Shown: in pieces, positions 1 through 8,173 of the stretch
Numbering within the stretch: position 1 is the first letter of the stretch
Layout: the number at the start of each line of letters is the position of its first letter
From: JAUVXJ01 sp034430275
GTDB lineage: Bacteria; Chloroflexota; Anaerolineae; UBA7937; B3-Chlor
Direction of reading: 5' to 3'
Assembly: GCA_034430275.1 (NCBI GenBank)
Contig: DAOUEW010000132.1
Location: 1-34,734 of the forward strand
DNA: 34,734 nt
Translations under genes and position numbers: made by a program
Notes under the pieces: generated by a model
Seen by the model: only the letters and a program-made list of their open reading frames with translations
Databases searched by the model: none
Told to the model about the DNA's origin: nothing

Positions 1-161
1 TCGATATGAAGGCGACCATAGCTGGTATCGAGAAGCGTATGATCCAGGAGGCGCTGTCTGAGACCGAGGGCAACAAGAGCCGCGCAGCCAGACTCCTCGG
101 CGTGAGCCGCGACGTCCTCAACTACAGCATACAGAAGTACGGTTTGCAGATGGAGCAGTAG
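1..161 (+). CDS. C-terminal end of an NtrC-family sigma-54 activator (partial)
   Basis: Only the last 52 codons are in the window, read from base 3 to the TAG at 159-161; the gene begins upstream. The translation is a Fis-type helix-turn-helix: an EALSETEGNKSRAARLLGVS segment, then RDVLNYSIQKYGL before the stop. This is the usual DNA-binding tail of NtrC-family bacterial enhancer-binding proteins, with Asn-Lys-Ser-Arg-Ala-Ala in the first helix and Arg-Asp-Val-Leu in the recognition helix. In such proteins an AAA+ domain that remodels sigma-54 RNA polymerase lies upstream; it is not visible here. A perfect sigma-54 promoter 440 bp downstream makes this protein the obvious candidate activator for the cluster that follows. 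A Fis-type tail can also occur in other regulators, so the AAA+ part is inferred. Confidence 0.85.
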   Translation, partial: DMKATIAGIEKRMIQEALSETEGNKSRAARLLGVSRDVLNYSIQKYGLQMEQ

Positions 162-462
162 CCGCTTCCTGCCCTTCGACACGCCTTCGGTCCATAGGAC
201 AAGCTCGCCTCCAAGCTGATCGTCACCCGTTGTACCCCGTCCCTCCATACTTTGGCTGCTTCCTGGCTTTGATCTCCGTGCGCGCCAAGTTCCTCTGAGG
301 CGCCGCAAATTCCCCCAGAACACTGCGGAAAACCACACAGTGCGTCTTTTTCCACAACGCCAGTGCCCATCCGTAACCCCGTCCAGCTTGACGGAGCAGG
401 TCCACGGCCGGTGCTTGCTGCCTCGTGGCAGGCTGAGCGTCTCGGTAGCGCGGCGCTGTGAC

Positions 463-478
463 CCACTAGATGTAGTGG
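463..478. promoter_or_regulatory. Palindrome 1, putative activator-binding site
   Basis: The sequence CCACTAGATGTAGTGG is a perfect 6-bp inverted repeat around GATG. It shares the 9-mer ACTAGATGT with palindrome 2, 31 bp away (about three helical turns). Its centre lies about 153 bp upstream of the predicted sigma-54 start at 624, a normal distance for an NtrC-type enhancer. Binding by the upstream activator is inferred. Confidence 0.55.
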
Positions 479-485
479 CACCTGC

Positions 486-507
486 CCCACAAGATACTAG
501 ATGTGGG
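486..507. promoter_or_regulatory. Palindrome 2, putative activator-binding site
   Basis: CCCACA and TGTGGG form a 6-bp inverted repeat around a 10-bp spacer, and CCTGCC (481-486) with GGCAGG (515-520) forms an outer pair. The 9-mer ACTAGATGT at 496-504 repeats the core of palindrome 1 at 465-473. The centre is about 127 bp upstream of the predicted start site. A second enhancer site for a cooperatively binding activator is the simplest reading. Confidence 0.5.
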
Positions 508-597
508 ACGTGGCGGCAGGCGTCTCCTCTGGCTGTGGCAGCGCTATCCCCAAGTTCGACGATCCTCTGTGACAGTCGCGTACACAGGTATGTAGCC

Positions 598-613
598 TGG
601 CACGAATCTTGCA
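598..613 (+). promoter_or_regulatory. Sigma-54 (-24/-12) promoter
   Basis: TGGCACGAATCTTGCA matches the consensus TGGCACG-N4-TTGCW at every specified base. The invariant GG (599-600) and GC (611-612) are exactly 12 bp apart. The predicted start is near 624, leaving a leader of about 32 nt to the receiver gene. Upstream palindromes and an NtrC-type gene support the call. No sigma-70-like promoter is evident in the same place. Confidence 0.9.
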
Positions 614-655
614 TCAATATAGTAGTGAAGGCCTTTCACGGTGGAGAGGAAGAAG

Positions 656-1063
656 ATGACGGACATACTGGCGAGGTTACTGATAGCTGAAGACGAAGAT
701 ACGCTGTCGTACTTCTTGAGGCAGAGTCTGGAGGATTCGAAGCCGCCATTCAGAGTGGAGGTCGTGGGTGCCGGGGAGGAAGCTCTCAAGAGCGTAGTAG
801 GAGGGCAATTCGATCTCATGCTGGTGGACTTGCGGCTTCCCGACATGGATGGTCTGTCGCTGATCAGGGCGGTGCGGCAGTTCGATCCGTTCATGAAAGT
901 GATCGTGATGACCGCCTATGGCTCCGCCCAGGCGGAGAAGGAAGTCAAGGAACTTGGGGTTCATGGATACGTCACGAAGCCTTTTGTTGTCGAGGACATG
1001 CGGAGAATGATCACTCGCATCGTCGCCGACACCACGCTATGCGCAGGAGGGGCAAGAGCATGA
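656..1063 (+). CDS. Stand-alone response-regulator receiver protein
   Basis: This 135-aa protein is a single CheY-like receiver with no output domain. The conserved residues are visible: the acidic pocket E12-D13-E14-D15, phospho-acceptor D58 in LMLVDLRLPD, T86 in VIVMTAYGS, and K108 in TKPF. The ATG at 656 is preferred over the GTG at 641 because GGAGAGGA ends 5 nt before it. It is the first gene after the sigma-54 promoter and overlaps the next gene by 4 bp, so it should be transcribed with the cluster. Such domains either relay phosphate from a sensor kinase or signal by protein contact. No kinase is in the window, so its partner is unknown. The sequence resembles receivers of NtrC/AtoC-type regulators. 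Confidence 0.92.
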   Translation: MTDILARLLIAEDEDTLSYFLRQSLEDSKPPFRVEVVGAGEEALKSVVGGQFDLMLVDLRLPDMDGLSLIRAVRQFDPFMKVIVMTAYGSAQAEKEVKELGVHGYVTKPFVVEDMRRMITRIVADTTLCAGGARA

Positions 1064-1371
1064 ATGACGAGATACAGATCGTGATGTCCATCAGCATGTT
1101 TGTGATCGGGGTGCTATCGTCATTGTCTGGTCTGTGGATCATCCTGGCCAAGGAGTACCACCAGACGATGAAGGAACTCTCGACACAATCTATCAGGATC
1201 AACGGTCGGGCGATCACCCAGGACTCAGTGGCACCGCTGATTGATTCTGCGTCAGGAATGGTGGAGGCCATCAACCAGCTCATCCGCACGGCAGCGGGCG
1301 TAGGTGCCTTCCTCTGCGTGACTGGTGTGATGATCTGCGTCGTAGCCTTCTGGATGATCGGAAAGGTGTGA
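1060..1371 (+). CDS. Small two-helix membrane protein, unknown function
   Basis: This 103-aa protein was not recognised. It starts at an ATG overlapping the receiver stop (ATGA), with AGGAGG at 1045-1050. It has an N-terminal hydrophobic helix (about residues 8-29, IVMSISMFVIGVLSSLSGLW), a polar middle of about 45 residues with no cysteines, and a second hydrophobic helix (about residues 78-101). This predicts a hairpin in the membrane, with the middle segment on one side. It lies between the receiver and the giant NACHT-TPR protein and ends 10 bp before the latter. A membrane anchor or signal partner for one of them is possible, but only position supports that. Confidence 0.75.
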   Translation: MNDEIQIVMSISMFVIGVLSSLSGLWIILAKEYHQTMKELSTQSIRINGRAITQDSVAPLIDSASGMVEAINQLIRTAAGVGAFLCVTGVMICVVAFWMIGKV

Positions 1372-1381
1372 GGGTGGGACG

Positions 1382-4300
1382 ATGAGCGAGATGGGGGACG
1401 CAGGTACTCTGCCATCGCCGGAGGGGACTGAAGGCGAGAGCAGGGTGGCACTCGTGGACGTACAGGCGACGGTGGAGAAGTACGTGCGGTCTCTGGTCAG
1501 CGATCAGGGACTTCAGCGTGCGGCCTCCTCCTACTTGCCGCTGCGCGTCGAGCCCCGCGAGGGCCCGGCCGCCGACGAGGAGACGCCTGGGAACGGTAGC
1601 AAAGGGAAGTCCTGTGCTGCGATTCAAGATACCCGTGACCTGGTAGCGTCTTTCGATTCCTGGAAGACGGCCATCCTGCTGGGGCAGGCGGGAAGCGGAA
1701 AGAGCGCCACGCTGCGCTGGCTTGCTCACGACCAAGCACAGCGAGTTCTCGACGGAAGGGAAGGCACCTCTGCGCACTACGTGCCGCTGTACGTAGACCT
1801 TCGTGTTTCGTGCGCGGGCGATGGTCTGCTCCCCATCCTTGCTGCTCAGTTCGAGACGTATGACCTTCGCCTGGACGAGGAGGCTGTGGCCCACGTCCTC
1901 GAAGGCAATCGTGTCCTGTTGCTCCTCGACGATCTGGAGGAAATTCGGGACAACCATCTCCTCGATGAGCTGGCCGATCTGGCGGAGTCCGAGGAAGTGA
2001 AGTGTGTGGCTGTCTGCCGCACAGAGGAGTATCCAGCGTTTCGGCGCTGGCTCCGAGATCCTTCGGTGTTCGAGCTGATGGACTTCGACGAACGGCAGCG
2101 TATCGCCTATCTGCAAGCCCAGCTACCCGCGTCCGCCAAGCCTTCGGCGCTTTGGAGGGCCAGGGCGGACGGGCGGCTGTGGAACCTGATGAGGATCCCG
2201 CTCTTCTCAGCGGCGTACGCCAAGCTGGTGCGGGAGGCACCTGCGGGGCTGGGCCACGCTGAGAGCAGCGCGGTCGTGGAGGAAGGTGTAGCAGACTTGC
2301 TTAGGGCGGCAGGCGACACGCCTGAAGACCTGGACGTCGAGAAGGCCAAGCGAGACCTGGGGTCCCTGGCTCTGCAGATGCAGCGCCTTGGGGAAAACGG
2401 CGTGGTGCAACTCGACTCGAACCAGGTGATGGCCAGCTTGCATCCGGTGGGCGGTGGGCAGCCTCGGCAGCGGCTCGCCAACCTGGCCGCTTCGGGCGTG
2501 GTGAGTGTCTCCAGGCGCGAGGACAAGGTTCGCTTCAGCGACCCCATGGTGCGCGACTACTTCACCGCCCTGGCCGTCAGCGACTCCTACTCGGGCGCGC
2601 TGTCCAACAGCATCTGTCTGGACTCCGACGAGGCGGCTCGTCGATGGGAAGGCGTCTTGGTCCATCTCTATCATCTCGTCAGCGATCCGCTGTCTTTCCT
2701 TCAGCAGCTCTTGCAGGTGCGCATCGACGGCTGGGGTCCCCGCATCGCCGCCAAGTGCCTGGCCTACAACGAGAACGGCCAGGAGGCGCGGCGGTTGGCG
2801 GAATCTCTGCCCCTGGTGGATGCCCTCGACATGTCGTCGGTATACCGGCTGGGGCTGGAGCTGAGGGATCTGGGTCAAGAGGACGGTGCCGCCGCACTGT
2901 TCGAAGGCATCATCGGCCGGGAGCGTGGGGACACTCGGTCGCGCGTGGAGTTGCTGGGATACACCGACAAGTACCGCCAGGGAAGCCGCGACGAACGCGG
3001 GTCTATCGGGCCCGAGAGGTTGATCGCGAGCCGGAACCTGGGGATTCTTTATCGAGAGCTGGATGACGTCGATCAGGCGGTGTCGGAGCTGGAGGCGGCA
3101 GTCGCGGGAGCGAACGCTGCTTGCTCCGATTCCTATCACGAACTGGGCCTGGCCTATCTCAAGAAAGGCCGGTTCCCTGAGGCCCTGTCTGCCTTCCAAC
3201 ATGCGATAGCGCTGGACCCGGGAGTGGCTGCGTATCATTGCGGCGCTGGCGTGGTGCTCAACCGCCTCCAGCGGTACGCGGAAGCGCAGGCGGAGCTGCA
3301 ACAGGCCACATTGCTTGAGCCGGAGGACGTGGCTCCCCATCTTGAGCTGGGCTATGCATACGAGAAGCAGGGTTGGTTTGCGGAGGCGCTGGCCACCTAC
3401 CAGACGGCCCAGGCGCAAGATCCTGATGAACCTCTCTGCCCTTGGCGCATCGGTCGTTTGCTGGGCGTCCAGGAGCATTGGGACGAGGCCAGCGACGCTA
3501 TGCAGCGGGCACTTGCTCTCGCTCCCGATCGAGCAGACTGGCACTACGAACTGGGCTCTGTCCTCGAAAGGAACGGGCAAGCCCAATCGGCGCTGGAGGA
3601 GTACGAATACGCCGCTCAGGCCAATCCGGAGAACGCCGAGTACCAGCACAAAACAGGCGCCCTGTGGCTGTACAGAAAGGAGCACCGACACGCGGCCGAA
3701 TACTTGACAAGGGCTGCGGAGCTCGAACCAGAGCGCGCTGATTGGTGCTACGACCTTGCCCTGGCGCTCGCCAGGGACGGTAGGGACGACGAAGCCTGGG
3801 TGTGGTGCGAGCGTTGTTTGGAACTGGCTCCTGATGATCCCCAGTATCGTCTGTTGTCGGGTGAAGTGCTGCGCAGTCTGGGCCGGCGCAGCGAAGCAGA
3901 GTCACAGCTTCTAAGAACACTGGAGCTCGAACCAGATCTGGCTGCCGCTCGGTTCCAGTTGGGCCTCCTGCTCCATGGACAGGGGCGGCAAGAAGAGGCG
4001 CTGGCGGAGTACGAGGCTGCCATAGCCCTCGAGCCCGGAGTAGCGGTATACCACCACCGGCTGGGCACTCTGCTGCAGGATAGAAAGCGCCTCGATTCCG
4101 CCGTGTCTGCTCTGATGAGAGCCATCGAGCTGGATCCCTCGTTGTCCCAGGCTGTGGCAGACCTGGGCGCGGTATACGAGGAGATGGGCAGGCACACGGA
4201 TGCGCTCCGCATGTATGCGGAAGCGGTGTCCATCGCTCCGGAGAACGCGAGCTACCATCTACGCGCCGCCGCCGCAAGTCAGAGGGCGGGACGTGTGGAG

Positions 4301-7300
4301 GAATCACGGAGCTACGTAGAACAGGCCTTGGAGCTGAACCCGCAGGATGGCGAGGTCCATTTCCTGTTGGGCCAGGTCCGCGAAGCACAGGATGATCTCG
4401 AGGAGGCCCTGCAGGAGTACCAGGAAGCGATAGGGCTTTGCCCGCAGGAGGCTGAGTACCACGCTCACGCTGCTTCGGTGGCTCATCGCCTGGGCCGGGT
4501 CCACGAAGCCAGGGCGGAGGCCGAGAAGGCTGTGGAACTGGATCCTGACAACCCGGAACTGAGCTTCGAACTCGGCAAGATGCTGCAAGAGATGGAACTG
4601 CCCAGAGAAGCGGCCGGGTACCTGGAGAGGGCGGCGGAAGCATCATCCGCGAACCCAGAGGTTCAGCTGTACTATGCCAAAGCCCTCCGCGATCTGGACA
4701 GGGATCAGGAAGCGATCAACGTGTTGGAGGGCACACAGCGGCTCGCCAATGCGCCAGCCTCTGTCCAGTCCGAGCTCGCTGAGCTATATGCGGCGCAGGG
4801 GCGCGTGGACGAAGCCCTGCGCCAGTTGGATGAGGCGGTGAGCCTGGACCCGAACAATGCAGACTATCAGCTTCAGAAGGGCGTGCTTCTCCGCGACAGC
4901 GGTCGAGCGGACCTCAGTGTCGCCACGCTGGAGCGAGCACGCGAGTTGAAGCCTCAGGATGCGGAGATCCTGTGGCGGTTGGGGCTGAGTCTGGAGCAGG
5001 TGGGGAGGCACGGCGAGGCTTACAGCCTCTTCTGCGAGGCCGTAGATCTGGCCCCTCAAGTGTTGAGATACCAGTTGTCCTACGGCATAGCGTGCAGGAT
5101 CCTGGGCGACGGGGATGGGGCAGTCAGCGCTCTGGGAGCGGCACTGGAGCTGGCTCCGGAAGACCCTGAGACGAACTATCAACTCGGCGAAATCTATCTG
5201 GAGAATGGAGAGGCCGAGAAGGCACTAACGCTACTCCAGACGGCCTCGACGCTGGACGAAAGCGCAGGCCAGTACCATCGCTCTTTGGGACGGGCTTACC
5301 GTCTGTTGGGCGATGGTGATGCGGCGATCGGTGAGCTTGAGCGAGCGAACGAACTGATGCCCAGCGACCCCGAACTGCTCTATGAGTTGGCTGAGGCAGC
5401 GGAGGCCCAGGGATACGTACACAAGGCGCTGGATCTGTATCGCCAGGCACTGGAACTGAGGCCCGAGGAGCCACGCCACGTGGCCGCGGTCGCTGGCGTC
5501 CTGCGAGAGATGGGCCGCGAGGACGACGCCATCGCGACGCTGGAAAAGGCGGCACGGATCAGTAAGGATACTCCTCAGGTCCAGGACGTCCTGGCCGATC
5601 TGTATCTGACCGACGAGCGGCTGGACGATGCAGCGCGTGCGGCTGGGCGTGCCGTGGAACTCGCCCCATCCACTCCGCAGTATCGCACCCACTACGCAGG
5701 GGTTCTGAGCGACCTGGGACGGCTGGAAGAGGCCGTGGCCCAAGTGCAGGAGGCACTCCGGCTGGCACCGGACGACGCCGACGCGCATTCGACTCTCGGA
5801 GAACTCTGCGAGGATATGGGGAATCTGGAGCAGGCGGCAGAGGAGTATGGCGAGGCGTCGAGGTTGGCTCCTGACAAGGCCCGGTACCACTTCCACTTCG
5901 GGCGCTTGCTGGCCAAGCTGGGACGCCCGGACGAGGCCACGGCCGCACTGGGCAAGGCCGTGGCGCTGGACCCCAGCGACGCGGAGGTGAGCCTCGTTGC
6001 TGGGCAGGTGCTGTACGAGCAAGGCTTGTTCGAGGAGGCGCTTTCGCAGTTCGAGAGAGCCGTGGAACTTGATGGGAGGTTGGCTGCGGCTCACAGGGGA
6101 GTCGGCGGCTCTCTGATGGGTCTGGGCCAGGTTGATCGAGCGGTAGACGAGCTCGAAGAGGCCGTGGAACTGGAAGCGGACGATCCCGAGAACCAATTAG
6201 AGCTGGCGAGAGCCTACGACGCCGCTGGCAGGTTGGAGGGTGCTCTGAACTCCTGCCAGAGGGCTATTGACCTCGCGCCTGATGAGGCCAGGTACTTTCG
6301 TCAGAAGGGTAGTCTACAACGCAGGATGGGTGAGAGCGAGGCGGCCATCGAGAGCCTGCGAGCCGCCCTGGCACGCAGAGAACACGACTTCGAGACCTAC
6401 TACGAACTGGCGTTGGCCTACGAGGTGCGGGAGAGATTCGAGGAGGCCGCGGCCGCTTACCAGCGTGCACTGGAGCTCTCGGCCGACGCGCCGGAGCTGC
6501 GTGAGAGGCTCGCTGAGGTGGGCTCCGCTGTGGCCAAGTCGTTGCCGTCCTTCGTCGCCTCCCGTTGGTTGGAGGGAATCGAGAGCGCGCTGCACCAGGA
6601 TCTGGTCAGGAGACCCAAGGACGCTCTCGCCTATAGCCAACTGGCGGTGGTACACGCCAAGGGCGGGAGGCCCGAGAGGGCGCTCGAGGAGGCCAGGCAG
6701 GCCATTCAGCTCGAACCCCAGAACTCTCTCCACTATCGCAATCTTGGCCTCGTGCTTCGAACCCTGGGCAGAGAGGAAGAGGCGGTGGAGCAGTTGCTCA
6801 AGGCCTGCGACATGGAGCCAGAGGACCACATCAATCACTACGAGCTGGGGCTCGCGTACCTCGCGGTCGGCAAACTGGGTCCTGCCACCGCAGCCCTGGA
6901 GACGGCCACACAGCTTGCGCCCGCGCGTGGGGATTATCACCACGCACTGGCTACCGCCTACGAGCGAGACGAGCGGTACGAGGAGGCTATGGCGGCTCTT
7001 CAGAACGCGGTGGCGAAGAACCCGGAACTGGCTGAGAGGCGTCACCGGTTGGGCCAGCTGTATCGGAAGCGGGAACGCTACCAGTCGGCCCTGGAGGAGT
7101 ACCTGGCTGCCATCGAGTTGCAGCCGGAGGAGGCAAGCTACTACCACGATGCGGGTGTCGCGTACCAGAAGATGCGGAGATACGAGAAGGCTGCGGACTA
7201 CCTCCAGGAGGCCCTCAGCAGGAAGGAAGACGATCCTAGTTGGTGGAACGAGCTAGGTCATTCACTGGAGTCGCAGAGCCTCTTCGAGGACGCGGAGCAA

Positions 7301-8173
7301 GCGCACAAGAAGGCGATCCAGCTTGCGCCCGATGAGCCACTGTATCTGCTGCATCTGGGTCGATGCTACGAGAACCTGGGCAAGTACGACGAGGCGGCTG
7401 CCGAGTATCTGGAGGCGGCTGCTCTGAGACCCGACTGGTCGGCGGTTCACGAACAACTGGCCAGGCTGGCGGAGGCGCGAGGTGACTATCGGGAAGCCAT
7501 GCTCAGCTACAGCAAGGCGCTCCAGGTGGATCCCGGCAATGCCACGTACCACCTCAAGATGGGCGTGCTCCACAAGCGGCAGGGACAGTCCGACCTGGCG
7601 CTGAGGGAGTTCCAGAAGGCTCAGGATCTGGCAGGCGACGTACCCGAGGTCTACCAGGAGATGGCCGAGATCGAGGAGGAGCAGGGCAACTACGACGAAG
7701 CGCTCCGGCTCTACCACCAGGCTCTAAAGGCAAATCCCGATCACGTCACTTCGCACGTGAAGCTCGGCCGGCTCTGTGACAGGCTGGGCCACGTGGACAA
7801 GGCCGCGGCTCACCTGAGGAAAGCGGTGGAGTTGGATCCGGGCAACCCTGGCGCGCACTCTGATCTGGGTTGGATACTGCACACACAGGGCGAGCACAGC
7901 GAAGCGCTGCATGAGTACGAGGCAGCTCTGCTCCAGGATCACGAGAGTTTCGATGCGTACTTCGGTGCGGGGATGGTGTACAAGCAACTGAAGCAGTACC
8001 CCGAGGCGGTCGAGATGTTCCGTCAGGCCGTGAAGCTCGAGCCTCACAACAGCGAGGCCTACAAGCAACTGGCGGCGACGAGTGCTCTGGCCTTCTTCGT
8101 GGCCCGGGGCGCCCGTCCCTCCGACCGGCTCCAGGGGTCCAGAGACATCAGGCGGGAGGCTAGGACAGCGTGA
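1382..8173 (+). CDS. Giant NACHT-like ATPase with about 50 TPRs
   Basis: The protein is 2263 aa. After about 90 N-terminal residues comes a STAND/NACHT-type NTPase: Walker A GQAGSGKS at 101-108 and Walker B LLLLDD at 179-184, followed by CRTEEYPAF and a segment similar to NACHT helical regions, to about residue 450. From about residue 547 to the end the sequence is nearly continuous tetratricopeptide repeats (34-residue periodicity, W/L-G-Y-A-F-P pattern); length gives about 49 repeats, not counted one by one. A break near residues 1712-1740 (SAVAKSLPSFVASRWLEG) divides the array. There is no signal peptide or membrane helix, so it should be cytoplasmic. Known relatives use the repeat array to sense a ligand and the NTPase to oligomerise. 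The stop overlaps the next gene by 4 bp (GTGA), suggesting equal expression with the protease-like protein. The ligand is unknown. Confidence 0.9.
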   Translation: MSEMGDAGTLPSPEGTEGESRVALVDVQATVEKYVRSLVSDQGLQRAASSYLPLRVEPREGPAADEETPGNGSKGKSCAAIQDTRDLVASFDSWKTAILLGQAGSGKSATLRWLAHDQAQRVLDGREGTSAHYVPLYVDLRVSCAGDGLLPILAAQFETYDLRLDEEAVAHVLEGNRVLLLLDDLEEIRDNHLLDELADLAESEEVKCVAVCRTEEYPAFRRWLRDPSVFELMDFDERQRIAYLQAQLPASAKPSALWRARADGRLWNLMRIPLFSAAYAKLVREAPAGLGHAESSAVVEEGVADLLRAAGDTPEDLDVEKAKRDLGSLALQMQRLGENGVVQLDSNQVMASLHPVGGGQPRQRLANLAASGVVSVSRREDKVRFSDPMVRDYFTALAVSDSYSGALSNSICLDSDEAARRWEGVLVHLYHLVSDPLSFLQQLLQVRIDGWGPRIAAKCLAYNENGQEARRLAESLPLVDALDMSSVYRLGLELRDLGQEDGAAALFEGIIGRERGDTRSRVELLGYTDKYRQGSRDERGSIGPERLIASRNLGILYRELDDVDQAVSELEAAVAGANAACSDSYHELGLAYLKKGRFPEALSAFQHAIALDPGVAAYHCGAGVVLNRLQRYAEAQAELQQATLLEPEDVAPHLELGYAYEKQGWFAEALATYQTAQAQDPDEPLCPWRIGRLLGVQEHWDEASDAMQRALALAPDRADWHYELGSVLERNGQAQSALEEYEYAAQANPENAEYQHKTGALWLYRKEHRHAAEYLTRAAELEPERADWCYDLALALARDGRDDEAWVWCERCLELAPDDPQYRLLSGEVLRSLGRRSEAESQLLRTLELEPDLAAARFQLGLLLHGQGRQEEALAEYEAAIALEPGVAVYHHRLGTLLQDRKRLDSAVSALMRAIELDPSLSQAVADLGAVYEEMGRHTDALRMYAEAVSIAPENASYHLRAAAASQRAGRVEESRSYVEQALELNPQDGEVHFLLGQVREAQDDLEEALQEYQEAIGLCPQEAEYHAHAASVAHRLGRVHEARAEAEKAVELDPDNPELSFELGKMLQEMELPREAAGYLERAAEASSANPEVQLYYAKALRDLDRDQEAINVLEGTQRLANAPASVQSELAELYAAQGRVDEALRQLDEAVSLDPNNADYQLQKGVLLRDSGRADLSVATLERARELKPQDAEILWRLGLSLEQVGRHGEAYSLFCEAVDLAPQVLRYQLSYGIACRILGDGDGAVSALGAALELAPEDPETNYQLGEIYLENGEAEKALTLLQTASTLDESAGQYHRSLGRAYRLLGDGDAAIGELERANELMPSDPELLYELAEAAEAQGYVHKALDLYRQALELRPEEPRHVAAVAGVLREMGREDDAIATLEKAARISKDTPQVQDVLADLYLTDERLDDAARAAGRAVELAPSTPQYRTHYAGVLSDLGRLEEAVAQVQEALRLAPDDADAHSTLGELCEDMGNLEQAAEEYGEASRLAPDKARYHFHFGRLLAKLGRPDEATAALGKAVALDPSDAEVSLVAGQVLYEQGLFEEALSQFERAVELDGRLAAAHRGVGGSLMGLGQVDRAVDELEEAVELEADDPENQLELARAYDAAGRLEGALNSCQRAIDLAPDEARYFRQKGSLQRRMGESEAAIESLRAALARREHDFETYYELALAYEVRERFEEAAAAYQRALELSADAPELRERLAEVGSAVAKSLPSFVASRWLEGIESALHQDLVRRPKDALAYSQLAVVHAKGGRPERALEEARQAIQLEPQNSLHYRNLGLVLRTLGREEEAVEQLLKACDMEPEDHINHYELGLAYLAVGKLGPATAALETATQLAPARGDYHHALATAYERDERYEEAMAALQNAVAKNPELAERRHRLGQLYRKRERYQSALEEYLAAIELQPEEASYYHDAGVAYQKMRRYEKAADYLQEALSRKEDDPSWWNELGHSLESQSLFEDAEQAHKKAIQLAPDEPLYLLHLGRCYENLGKYDEAAAEYLEAAALRPDWSAVHEQLARLAEARGDYREAMLSYSKALQVDPGNATYHLKMGVLHKRQGQSDLALREFQKAQDLAGDVPEVYQEMAEIEEEQGNYDEALRLYHQALKANPDHVTSHVKLGRLCDRLGHVDKAAAHLRKAVELDPGNPGAHSDLGWILHTQGEHSEALHEYEAALLQDHESFDAYFGAGMVYKQLKQYPEAVEMFRQAVKLEPHNSEAYKQLAATSALAFFVARGARPSDRLQGSRDIRREARTA

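Larger units (their letters stand above)
162..655. other. Non-coding upstream region of the 27-kb cluster
   Basis: This 494-bp stretch lies between the activator gene and the receiver gene. Frames open across it give low-complexity Arg/Ser/Pro-rich translations with no recognisable domain, and I see no gene. The distal 300 bp holds nothing I can name. The proximal part contains two palindromes (463-478 and 486-507), a sigma-54 promoter (598-613) and a leader of about 32 nt. The length and arrangement fit an enhancer-promoter region. Confidence 0.7.

Noticed and set aside
122..490. 122-aa minus-strand frame, and a 116-aa plus-strand frame at 340-690, in the upstream gap
   Set aside because: Both give compositionally odd Arg/Ser/Cys-rich translations with no domain or good start site, and they cover the sigma-54 promoter and palindromes.
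476..490. A second sigma-54-like TGGCAC at 476-481
   Set aside because: No GC lies 12 bp downstream of the GG; the bases there are AC.
3498..4646. Long minus-strand frames inside the TPR gene (382 aa here, 494 aa at 2207-3691)
   Set aside because: They are shadows of a high-GC coding strand, rich in Arg/Pro, with no start signals or domains.
1382..8173. Tandem DNA repeat or assembly artefact in the giant TPR gene
   Set aside because: The repeats are similar only at protein level; I saw no long identical DNA copies, and the frame is unbroken over 6.8 kb.
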